Part shown: piece after piece, positions 17,933 to 28,900 of the stretch | Position numbering within the stretch: position 1 is the first letter of the stretch | How the letters are laid out: every line of letters begins with the position of its first letter | DNA from: Aeromicrobium fastidiosum | Lineage (GTDB): Bacteria; Actinomycetota; Actinomycetes; Propionibacteriales; Nocardioidaceae | Assembly: GCF_017876595.1 (NCBI RefSeq) | Contig: NZ_JAGIOG010000001.1 | Coordinates: 62,001 to 126,000, forward strand | DNA length: 64,000 nt | Direction: 5' to 3' | Notes under the pieces: model-generated | Told to the model about the DNA's origin: nothing | Databases searched by the model: none | What the model saw: the letters and a program-made list of their open reading frames with translations, nothing else | Translations under genes and position numbers: made by a program

Positions 17933-19276
17933 GTGCGCCGTGCCGTCAGTGTCCTCCTCGCCGTCACGGTCGCGATGGTGCTGGCCGACTCGGCGGTCGT
18001 GACGCTCGCACTGCCCGACATCCTGCTCAACCTCGACGCGTCGGTTGGGCAGGTCGCGTGGGTGCTGATCGCCTACAACCTGGTGCTGGGCCTCGCTGCC
18101 GTGCCGGCCGCGGCCGGGCTCGGCATCGCGCGGCCGCACGTCGTCAGCGCCGCCGGCATCGCGGTGTTCGCGGGTGCCTCCGCCTGGTGCGCCGTCGCGG
18201 GCTCGATCGAGGTGCTGATCGTGGCGCGGTGCGTCCAGGCGCTCGGCGGCGCACTGGCCCTCGTCGGCTGCCTGGAGCAGCTGGTCACCGAGCGCGGCGA
18301 ACGACGGGGCGTCGCCACCTGGGTGACGGCCGGGGTCGTCGGGACGGCGGCGGGCCCCGTCGTCGGCGGTCTCCTCACGCAGGCGATCTCGTGGCAGGCC
18401 ATCTTCGTGGTGCAGGTGCCGTTCGCCGTCCTGGCCGTCCCCGCGGCACTGGCCGTGCGGTCGACGGTCACACCCCCGTCCGACCGGCACCGTCCGGCCG
18501 TGCGGGCCAACCTGACGCTCGCGCTGATGTCGGCAGCCCTCACGGCCGCACTGTTCCTGCTCGTGCTGCTGCTGGTCGAGGGCTGGGGCCGGTCGCCGGC
18601 CACCGCCGCCGTCACGGTGTCGGTCGTCGCCGTCGCCGCGGTCGCCGCCCCGTGGCTCGTCCGACCGCTCCGCCCGTCTACGGAGGTCGAGGTCGCGACC
18701 GGGTGCTTCCTGGTGGCCGGCGGCTTGGCCGGGCTGGCGCTCCTCCCCTCGTCGCACCTCGGCTGGACCATCGCCCCGCAGGTGCTGGTGGGTCTCGGTC
18801 TCGGTTTGACGGTCGACCGCCTGACGTCGCAGGCCATGGAGATGCGTCTGCCGCGGGCACGGCACGCGGGCTGGACGATCGGGGCCCGGCACCTCGGCGT
18901 GGTCGTGGGGCTCGCGGTGCTGACCCCGGTGTTCACAGCCGACCTTCGCGACGCCCAGGTGCCGGCGCAGGAGGCTGTCACCGCGCTCGTGATCGACGCA
19001 CCCCTGACGCCGCAGGGCAAGATCGCCGTCGCCAAGACGCTGGGGTCGGCCCTGGCGGACGAGCGCGGCCAGGTGCCCGACCTGTCACGAGCCTTCTCAC
19101 GTCTCGACGTCGACGCGCGTGACCGACCGGCCGCCGCGCAGCTCGAGCGGGCCCTCGACGACCAGCTCGAGCGGGCCGCCAACCGCGCCTTCCGCGACTC
19201 GTTCCTGATCGGTGCCGGCCTGGCCGCCCTCGCGCTGCTGACCGTCGTCGCGCCACGGCGCAGGAGGACGTCATGA
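17933..19276 (+). CDS. MFS transporter with an extracytoplasmic insert before the last helix
   Basis: A 447-residue major facilitator superfamily protein of drug:H+ antiporter type, with 12 or more TMs and features such as LADSAVVTLALPDI in TM1 and GTAAGPVVGGLLTQAISWQ in the TM5 antiporter region. Between the last two TMs it carries a soluble insert of about 100 residues (VPAQEAVTALVID to RAANRAFRDSF). The stop overlaps the ATG of the next gene (ATGA), which encodes an exported protein with a similar helical character, so the two may form a complex. Substrate unknown. Confidence 0.82.
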   Translation: MRRAVSVLLAVTVAMVLADSAVVTLALPDILLNLDASVGQVAWVLIAYNLVLGLAAVPAAAGLGIARPHVVSAAGIAVFAGASAWCAVAGSIEVLIVARCVQALGGALALVGCLEQLVTERGERRGVATWVTAGVVGTAAGPVVGGLLTQAISWQAIFVVQVPFAVLAVPAALAVRSTVTPPSDRHRPAVRANLTLALMSAALTAALFLLVLLLVEGWGRSPATAAVTVSVVAVAAVAAPWLVRPLRPSTEVEVATGCFLVAGGLAGLALLPSSHLGWTIAPQVLVGLGLGLTVDRLTSQAMEMRLPRARHAGWTIGARHLGVVVGLAVLTPVFTADLRDAQVPAQEAVTALVIDAPLTPQGKIAVAKTLGSALADERGQVPDLSRAFSRLDVDARDRPAAAQLERALDDQLERAANRAFRDSFLIGAGLAALALLTVVAPRRRRTS

Positions 19277-19884
19277 CGTCGCCGGCCCGCCGCGCCGCCC
19301 TGCCCCTCGCCGCGGTCGCGCTCGTGGCCGGCACGATCGGCGTCCAGCTGGGACACGGCGGAGGCACCTACGAGCCGCTGCGACCAGCCGACGCGTGCAT
19401 CGAGCGTCCGGTCACGTCGCAGGTCGACGGCATCGAGGGGCTCACCGAGCGGCTCGTGCTGATCGGCATCGATGACGCGGCGTGCACCCTGGGCACCAGC
19501 CGCGAGGCCCTGACCCTCCGCATCGCCCAGGCCGACGAGCCCACCGCGGCCGAGATCGGTGCCCTGCGCCGCGGGCTCCTGTCGGCGGTGCGACGCATGA
19601 AGGCCGACGGCACGCTGCCGCCCGCGTCCGACCTCGTCGACGAGGTGCTCGGCTCCGCCGACCTCAACCCGCTGCTCGAGCGGGTCGTCAGGGCGCTGCC
19701 CGACTCCGCGATCAACGCGGCCCTCAAGACCGATGACGTGCTGAGGCGGACGATCGAGGGCCTCGACCTGCGCCGGCTGCTGCGCGACGTCGACGACGTG
19801 TCCGCGATCGACGAGCAGATCGAGCCCGCCGTGACGCAGGCCGTCAAGGACTCCCTCGAGGCGCGGGTGCGCGACCTCGTGTGA
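19273..19884 (+). CDS. Exported helical protein coupled to the MFS transporter
   Basis: A 203-residue protein with an N-terminal signal or anchor (residues 7-27) and a mostly helical extracytoplasmic part. Two cysteines (ADACIERP, DDAACTLG) could form a disulfide. Start and stop codons overlap with the MFS gene by four bases, which makes co-translation very likely. I do not recognise a domain. A plausible role is as an external partner of the transporter's soluble insert. Confidence 0.7.
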   Translation: MTSPARRAALPLAAVALVAGTIGVQLGHGGGTYEPLRPADACIERPVTSQVDGIEGLTERLVLIGIDDAACTLGTSREALTLRIAQADEPTAAEIGALRRGLLSAVRRMKADGTLPPASDLVDEVLGSADLNPLLERVVRALPDSAINAALKTDDVLRRTIEGLDLRRLLRDVDDVSAIDEQIEPAVTQAVKDSLEARVRDLV

Positions 19885-19917
19885 GAGGCCCCCACCGTCG
19901 GTGACGGTGGGGGCCTC
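19885..19917. terminator. Perfect 15-bp hairpin between convergent genes
   Basis: GAGGCCCCCACCGTC (19885-19899) and its exact complement (19903-19917) flank a three-base loop, starting at the first base after the plus-strand stop. It can serve both this operon and the giant RTX gene arriving from the other side. Confidence 0.85.
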
Positions 19918-19954
19918 AGGCCTGGCGCGGCCGAAGGCACCTAGGACAGGCGCG

Positions 19955-22900
19955 TCAGCGCTCGCACACGAACCCGGGGCGACCGGGGTACTTCGTGATG
20001 CGCTCCCGGACCGGGAGGGCCAGCTCGGCCGACCCCACCGAGCCTGAGGCCCGGGCCAGCTCGCGGAGCGTCGAGCTCATCGACGAGCTGGGCTCGTCCA
20101 TGACCTTGCCGGTGCCGCGTCCCGTGCGGCACACCTTGAACGCGCTGGCCCTGGAGGACCAGTCGATCAGGCGGTCGCCCTGACCCTTGCGGGTCCTGCT
20201 GCGATCGCCCTCGTCGGCCTGCAGACCGTCGGCGCCCGATCCTCCGTACAGGAGGTCCGAGCCGTTGGTCGTGCGACGACGCGTGTCGGTGTCCTCCACC
20301 GGCGCCACCGCCCGCCACAGGGCCGAGTGGCTCCCGCGCCGCTTGATGTCGAGCAGGTCCCTACCCTCGCCGCCGAAGACGCGGTCGTGGCCCGTTCCAC
20401 CCCACAGCGCGTCGGCACCGTCGGCACCGAACACGACGTCGCCGTCGGCACCGGCGTTGACGACGTCCTTGCCGGCACCGGCGTGGATCGAGTCCGAGCC
20501 GCCCTCGCCCAGGATGACGTCGTCGCCGCCCTGGCGAGAGTGCGTCATCGTGACGACCCGCACGAGGCTGCCGCGCGGGCGCACGAACTCGCGGACGAAC
20601 GACTTCTTGTCCTTGAGGGTCCGGTTGACCGACCCGAGCGACTTGGCGGGAGTCGGCACGTCGACACCCTGGTCGCCGATCAGGGCGTCGTCCCCGAGAC
20701 CGCCCAGCAGCACGTCACCCGGCACCGACGGCAGACCTGCGAAGGCCTGTCCCGGGCGACGCGTGCGCGTGTTGTCGAACTGTCCGTAGAGGTCGTCGTC
20801 GCCCGAACCGCCCGACAGCTGGTCGCTGCCCGACCAGACGCCCGGCTGCTTGTCGGCCATCGCGACCTTGCGGACCGTGTGCGGTCCGGAGGCTCCGCCG
20901 CTGAGGACTGCCGGCGGACCACCGCGGGTGATCCGGCCGTTGTCGCCCAGCAGGACGTCGCGCTCGTCACCGCCCGTGAGGGTGTCGTTGCCGTCGAGCA
21001 GACCGGACGCCGAGACGTCCGTCAGCTTGCCGGGTGCCGTGAGCAGCCGGTCGACGACGGGGCCCGAGGTCGTGATGACGGCTCCGGTCCTGCTGGAGCC
21101 ACCGCCCACCAGGTCGTCCTCGCCCGTCCCGCCGTCGAGCGCATCGGCACCGTCGTTGCCCTCGAGGTAGTCGTCGCCCAATCCACCGGCGAGCGAGTCG
21201 CCGCCGCCCTGGCCGAAGACCAGGTCACGGCCCTCGCCTGCGGTCACGACGTCGTCGCCAGAGGAGCCGCCGGGTGCCTTCTGCCTGGCCGTGGCCAGGT
21301 CGAACAGCAGCACCGAGCGCAGGCTCGTGCCGTCGGCGCGAGTGCCGCCGGTGGTGTCGAGGCGGGCGTTGTCGCCTGCCACGACGTCGTCGCCCGTGCC
21401 GCCCGTGAGGACGTCGCCCGTGTCGAGCTGGCCCGCGCCGGAGCGGTCGGGCACGATGCGCCCGTCACCGGACGAGCTGCCGCCGGTCAGGGTGTCGTCG
21501 CCGGCACCGCCGTCCATGACGTCCCGGCCCTCGCCGCCCTCCAGCGCGTCGACACCGGCGTCGCCGACGATCGTGTCGCCGCCGCTCTGGCCGAAGAGCC
21601 GGTCGTCGCCCGCGCCGCCCGCGAGCGTGTCGCCGCCGGACGTGCCGGCCGCAGGTGCCTTGCCGGCCGCGGGAGCGTCGTGCAGCTGCACGAAGAGCTG
21701 GTAGAGGTCAGCCGACCGTCCGTTGTCGCCCAACAGGACGTCGTCGCCGTCGCCACCCTTGAGGTCGTCGCCCGCGTCCGCGGTGCCCGCGGTCCAGGAG
21801 CCGCCGAGCAGCGCGTCGTTGCCGGCGTTGCCTGACACGTCGTCCGCGCCGGCACCGCCCTCGACCGCGTCGTCGCCGGAACCGGCCCGGACGGTGTCGT
21901 TTCCACCCTGGCCGAAGACCAGGTCGGCCTCGCCGTCGCCGACCAGGGTGTCGGCTCCGCTCACGTCGGCGTCCGGGGCCGATGCTCCGGCCTCGTCGAA
22001 CAGCTCGACCTCCACGTCGCTGCGCACGCGCTTCCAACGCTCGCGAACGTCCGTGGAGAGCTGCAGACGGGCGTTGTCGCCGACCATGACGTCGGATCCG
22101 TCGGCTCCGTCGACGCCCTGGTCACCGACGACCGTGTCGCCGCCGTCGGGGACGCCGGTGGCCGTGCGATCGGTCGTGACCGCGCCGGTCGTCGACGAGC
22201 CGCCGACGAGCAGGTCGGCCTGGTCGTCGCCTCGCACGAGGTCGGCGCCGGGGCCGCCCTCGACGACGTCGGTGCCCGGTCCGCCGTAGGCCTCGTCGTC
22301 ACCGTCCTGGGCGAACACCCAGTCGTTGCCGGCGCCGCCGTAGACCTTGTCGTCCAGGCCCTTCGCAGACGGGGTGTCGAGCAGGGTCACGCCGGTGCCC
22401 GAGATCGCCGTCTCGGCGATCGCCGTGCGCGAGAGGGTGGCGTTGCCGCCGAGGACGACGTCGTCCTGCCCGTCGCCGAGCACCTCGTCGGCACCGTCGG
22501 TCGCATCAGCCGTGCTGCTGCCGCCCGCGAGGAGGTCCTTGCCGGACCCGCCGCGCAGGACGTCGGCGTCGGCGTTGCCGTACAGGATGTCGGCACCGCC
22601 GTCACCTGCGACGAGGTCGTCGCCGGCGTCACCCAGCACCGTGTCGTCGCCCGCGCCACCGCGGACCAGGTCGTCACCGTCGCCGCCACGGACACCCGTG
22701 TCGTCACCGGCGCCTGCGTCGAGGTAGTCGGCGCCCACGCCGCCGTCGAGCGTCGTGTCGACCTCGTCGCCGCCGAGGATGCAGTCACCGTTGCCCATGG
22801 CCCCGGTGATGCCCGCCAGGGGCACCGAGCCGGTGTCGCCGAGAGCCGACGAGGTGCGTGCCTGGATCTTGCCGTCGCCGTTGACGTCGACCTTGCCGTC

Positions 22901-25900
22901 GATGAAGACGATGTCGCCGACGATGCCCGTGTACGTGCCGCCGTTGGGTGCCTGGACCAGTCCGGTCTCGACCGACATGCCCTCGAGCTGTCCGGTGTCG
23001 CCGGTCACGTTGGTGCCCGACAGGTCGCCGTCGAGGTCGATCCTGCCGCCCACGACGCTGCTCGACATCGAGCAGGCGATGAGCCGGCCACTGGCCTTGG
23101 GGTCGGAGTCCGCCGTGACCGCCTCGATGGCGGTCTCGCCGGCCGCGGCGTCACCCATCACGGTGTCGGTGCCCGACTCGCCGAGCAGGAGGTCCGATCC
23201 GGCACCACCCGCGAGGTCGTCGTTCGCGACACCGCCGCGGATCAGGTCGTCGTCGGCGCCGCCACGCAGCGTGTCCCTGCCGCCGGCACCGTAGATGCGG
23301 TCGCGGCCGGGGCCGCCACCGATCAGGTCGTCGCCCTGCTCGTCGAGCTCGACGGCCGAACCGTCGCCCTGCAGCAGGTCGTCGCCACCACGGCCGCACA
23401 GCGTGTCCGCGCCAGCGCCACCGGACATGTCGTCGCCACCGGCACCACCGATCACGATGTCGCGGTCGGCACCGCCGCTCACGACGTCGGGACCGGTCTC
23501 GCCGTCCTCGCCCGGATCGGCGCACTGCGTCCGCACCTGCTCGTCGGACGGCAGGGCCACCGTCGCGATGTCGTTGACGTCGACCCGCAGGAGCTTCTTG
23601 TCCGCGTCCTGGGCGTCGACCGTCACCTTGTCCTTGGCCGTGAAGGCCGCCTTGCCGCTGTAGGCACCGCCGACCACGACGTCCGAGCCGTCGCCGCCGT
23701 TGATCGTGTCGGCACCGTTGCCACCGACCACGAGGTCACCGGCATCGAGCAGGGGCCTGATGTCGTTGGCACTGGTCACGTCGAACATCGCGAGGCGCGA
23801 TGCGCCCACGCCGCCCTCGAGGCTGTCGTCGCCGTCGTCGCCACGGACGTCGTCGGCACCGGCACCGCCGTTGACGCGGTCGTCACCTGCTCCGCCCTCG
23901 AGCGTGTCGGTGCCCTGGCCGCCGTCGACCTGGTCGGCGTCGGTGCCGCCGCGCAGCGTGTCGTCGCCACCTCCGCCACGGATCGTGTCGTTGCCCTCGT
24001 CACCATCGACGATGTCGTCGCCGTCGCTGGTCTCGATCGTGTCGGCCGCCAAGCCGCCGCTGATGACAGCACGCGAGTCGAACGTCGGCGGCACGTAGCC
24101 GTCGTCGGCCGGGCCCAGCAGGACCGGGTCGCCGTCGGCGTCGGTGGTCACAGCGGGCATCGCGTAGAGGCGCACCGTGTCGGAGCCCGTTCCGGCGTTG
24201 GCCACGACGGGCGTGCCCTTGGGCACGACGTAGTTCTGGGTGAGGTTGAACGCCGTGACCTGCATCAGCACGTCGCCCTTGGAGTCCGGGACGCCGACCT
24301 GGCGCACGGTGTACTTCTCGGCGACGTCGCCCTTGAAGCCGTTGCGCTTCGAGTCGGCGATGTCGCCCATCGTCAGCACCAGCGACTCCTTGCCGTCGAG
24401 CGTTCCCTTGACGGCGAGCACCGGGGTCTCGGGCTTGCAGTTGAAGTCGAACAGCGAGTACCGGGGGCTGCGCACGATGTCGAACTGCTTCTGGAAGGTG
24501 TAGAAGACGAACTCGATCGCGAAGTAGAACTGCAGGAAGAACGAGATGCCCGACGAGACGTTGAACGCACAGCCCGGACCGTTCGAGGCCGCCGCGAACT
24601 CGTCGGTGTAGATCTTGCCGTCACCGTTGGGGTCGAACGCGTCGAGCGAGAGGTCCAGCGTCGCGCCGCCGCTGATGCCGGCCTCGACGATGCCGATGCT
24701 GATCGCCGCGCCCGCCTGCACCATGAAGGACAGCTTGATCTCCGGGACGTCGACACCCTTCTCGAGGTCGTCGATGTAGAAGCCGTCGCTGAAGACCGAC
24801 AGCTTCTTGCCGTCGGCGTAGAGCGCGTCGAAGCCGGCGATGCTGCCGGTGTCGAGCGCCTCGATCTTGCGAGACAGACCCCTGGTGTCGAAGCCGAAGG
24901 CGAATCGGCCGTCGAGCGTCACGGTGCCGCCGATCGACGCCGTCAGCGGGATGGGTCCCACGGCGAACGGGCCGAACTTGCGCGTGATGGAACCGGCCAC
25001 GCCCGCGTGACCGAGATCGACGTACAGCATCGTGGCGTCACCGGTGTCCTGCAGCAGTCCGAAGATCTGGCTGGTGTCCTGCAGCACGGGCAGCGACACG
25101 CTCGGCAGGCTGAGGTACGGCGTCCGCGTGATGGTCTTGTCGATCTTGAGGCCGGCGGGATCCTTCTCGGGCTCCTTGCCGTCCTTGAGCTGCTTGAGCT
25201 TGGTGATGGTGCCCGGCTTGCAGCGACCGCTCGTGACCTTGCCGGGGCTGACCTTGCCGTCGGTGACGCGCTTGAACGGCTTGCCGTTGGCGGTGCCCTT
25301 CTCGGTGCACTTGGTGCCGAGGCCCTGCTTGTACGGCTCGACCTTGAAGCCCTGGAGGCCCGATCCGCCGATCTCGACGAGGTCGACGGCCTTCTCGTCA
25401 GGCTCTCCGGCGATGACGTTCTGCATCTGCAGGAGGTTGACGATCAGGTTGATCGGCGTGTTCTTCTTCTGCAGCAGCGTCAGCAGCGAGGTGGGACCCT
25501 GGCCGACGAGCTCGGACAGGTTCGTGACGACGGGGATGGGCTTGGAGAGCTGCTCGACGACCGGGTTGAGCGGCGCCGTCCAGGCCAGCGCCTTCTTGAA
25601 GCCCGGGAAGACCGCCTTGTTGAGCGTGCCGACGTCGAGGCGCAGGAGCCCGTACTTGACGTCCTCGTACACGCCGTCCTTCCAGACCTGGTCGATCGTG
25701 CCGAGCACGTCGAAGAAGCCGGCCTTGCTGGCGAACGACTCGAAGTAGGTGGACAGACCACCCGTGCCGGTCGCGGTCGTCGTGAACGCCGGGACCTTGT
25801 CGGCCAGGGTCGGCGCGTAGACGATGCCGTCCGTCGTGCCGGCGGGCGCTTCGACGTCGACGGCGATGGAGGTCTTCAGGAACGTGCCGGCGGTGCCGTC

Positions 25901-28900
25901 GGACTTCGGGCGGTCGACGAGCACCGACGGGAACTTGCCGACGAACGCGTCGATGCAGCGGTTGTCGGATCCTGCGGAGTAGTCGGAGACCGACAGGTTG
26001 CTGAGACCGCTGCCCGATCCGTCGCCGACCTTGGTCTTCCACTCGTCGGACCGCGACCACTCGTGGCACGCCGTCGTGGAGTTCTTCTGCAGACGCGCGG
26101 TGAGGTCGATGTCGAGCAGCGGCTTGGCCGGGTCGACGGCGGGCAGCTTGACGAACGGTCCGGTGCCGCGGCCGATGCCGACCGTGACGTCGAGCTTCCA
26201 GGTCGCCTCGGCGCGGGCCGAACGATCCGTGATGATCGTGGAGCCGGCCGGGCCCGCGCGGAACGGGACGTCCTTCTCGCCGAGGGCTCCCTCGAGGGTC
26301 ACCGGCACGCTGATCTGCTGGATGTCGGAGACCTTCTTGGTCTTGGGATCGCAGACGACGCCGCCCGCACACAGGTAGACGAACGCCTTGTTGCTGGTCG
26401 TGATCTTGTTGGTGCCCGCCCCGAGCTGGGTCGAGACGGCCGTGATGGCCTTCGCCAGCTCCGTGTCGAGATCGGTGATGCTCGCGGTCTCGGCCACGGC
26501 CTTCTCGACCGGGGAGAGCTTCGAGCGGACCGCGGAGACGTACGTCTCGACGTCCTTCGGCACGTCGGCGCTGCCGTCGAGGTCGATGCCGACGACGGGC
26601 AGGCTCAGCGGACCGTCCTCGGTGCCGGCGAGATCGCCGTCGAGGGCGTCGGCCAGCGTGAGGTTGAGCTTCGACAGGCCCTCGGCGAGGAACCGGTACG
26701 CGATGGGCTTGGCCGCGACCGAGCCGCCCTTGCCACCCGAGCTCTGGTCGGCGGCCAGATCGACCTCGACCGTCGCGATGGCGGGCGTGCTGTCGATCGG
26801 CAGGCGCAGGCAGGCCGCGATCTTCGGGTCCTTGCCGGACCCGTCGACGCACGCCAGGCCGGAGCCGGCGACGGAGCGCTTCTGCGTGAGCTTCTGGGGC
26901 AGCGCCGCGAGATCGCTCCAGTCGTCCTTCGTGCCGTCGGCACCGGTGGCCGCCTGGACGTCGATGCCCACCCGGACGTCCGAGTCGGGGCCGGACGTGA
27001 CGCGTGCCGAGCCGTAGTCGGTGGCCTTGGCACCGAGGGTCTTGCGGACGTTCGCCATCCTGTCGGCGTCGCCGCTGATCTTGGTGATCTTCTCCGTGAC
27101 GGCCGTGTCGCCGCGCACCTGCGAGCTCGCGTCGGCGAGGTCGATGCCGAGCGCGAACGTGGCACCCGACTCGACGTCGACGGGCAGCGTCGCCGGGACG
27201 TCCTTGTCATCGGCGGTCGAGCTGTAGACCTTGACCTCGCTGTTGCCCGTGGCGACCTTCATCGTGGCGTCACGCGTGCCCGTGGTGTCGAGCGACGTCT
27301 CGAGCTCGAGACGGTTGCCCTTGAGCGCGAACCCGATCTTCGCGCTGCCCGGCACGGCGACGTCCTCGCCCTCGACGGAGCCCTTGAGCTGCTTCTCGAA
27401 CGTGCTCCTGAACGACTGCAGCGACGAGACCGACTGCTGCTTGGCCAGCTCACCTGCGTCGATCGTGTCCTGGATCGCACGGATCGTGGCACCGAGGCTG
27501 TCACGAGCGGCGCTGATGTCGGTCGGACGCAGGTCGACGAGCGGGAAGGTCTTGTCCGCCCCCACCTCGGGCCCGGCCGTCGTGAACGAGTTGAGGACGC
27601 CCGCGAGGTCCTCCATCACGACGTCGCGCAGCGCGTCGGGATCGCCCTCGATGACGTAGGGGTGTCCCTTGCCGACGACTCCGGCCTTGGACAGGGGCCC
27701 TTGCTGGCACTCCAGCTTCGTCGGGCTGCTGACGACGAACTGGGTGCAGACCACGCTGCTGGCCTCGGTCGTGCCCAGGTCGTACAGGGGGCGGGTCACG
27801 GTCCGCTCGGCCGCGGTCATGCCCGAGGTCAGGCCGAACTGCTTCAGGAAGTCCGCGGTCGGGTCCTGGATCACGCCGTCGGCGGATCCGTCACCCATCG
27901 TGGCCTGGCGGGCCGGGACGATGTCGAGCAGGCGGAGCTTGTCGAACCCACCACCGGTCTCGACCTTCGGCAGGCTGCCCGTGAGCAGACTGGTCCACTC
28001 GGCCTTGACCGTGCCGTCGGCACCGATCGGACGCTTGCCCGAGCTGTCCTGGGCCGTGTCCTTCACGGTCAGGTCTGCCTTGGCCGTCAGGCCGCGCTGC
28101 AGCGTCGCCTTGAGGGACGGGTCGAGCAGGTCGGAGAGCGTGACGGCGTCGTCGATCTCGCCCTTGCTCGGCAGCGGGACGGTCGAGGTGGGCACCTTGA
28201 CCGACGCGGCCTTGCCGCTCTGGCTCACGGAGTACGACGTGACGTCGACGTCGACCGACAGGAAGCCGATGCGGGCGCCGAGCTTCGCGTCGGTGCCGAG
28301 GGAGGCGGATGCGTCGTCGATCTCGTAGACGCGACCGTCGTCGCCGGGCACCAGGTAGTACGTCGGGTCGGCCTGCACGGGCTGGCCCTCGACGGCCGGT
28401 GTGGGCTTGACGAGGCCGATGCCGAAGTCGGCGTCGAACGTGCGCGACCCGACCTTGACCGTCGCCTCGCCCTCCTGGGGCACGACGACCGTGCCGTTCG
28501 GCTGCTCGCCCGTGGGGCTGCACAGGCGCGGGTTGCTGCCCTTGATGGCCTGGCAGAGTCCGGTGAGACCCGTCAGCGGAGCGAGGTTGCCGTTGCCGCC
28601 GGTGGGATAGGTGCCGCCCTTGTCGTCGTCCTCGTCGTCCCGGACCTTGATCTCGAGCGCCTGCTTGGTCGGGTCGTAGACGACCTCGCCGTCGAGCCCG
28701 AGCTGCTTGATCGCGTCGCCCAGGGCCTGGATCGAGCGGACGGCCGAGCGAGCGACACGCTCCTTGCCGTCCTCCGAGGTGAACGTCACGCGCAGCGTCG
28801 GGAACCCGTCGCCTCCCGTGACCTTGACGTTCTTGGTGGGCGACGTGCCGACGGTGCCGGTCCGGCCCGTCGAGTCGGCGGCGATGTCGACGCCCTTGTC

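Noticed and set aside
20340..24080. Tandem repeats that could suggest a CRISPR array or satellite
   Set aside because: The repeats are degenerate, in frame and code for GGxGxDxLxG; there are no identical direct repeats with unique spacers.
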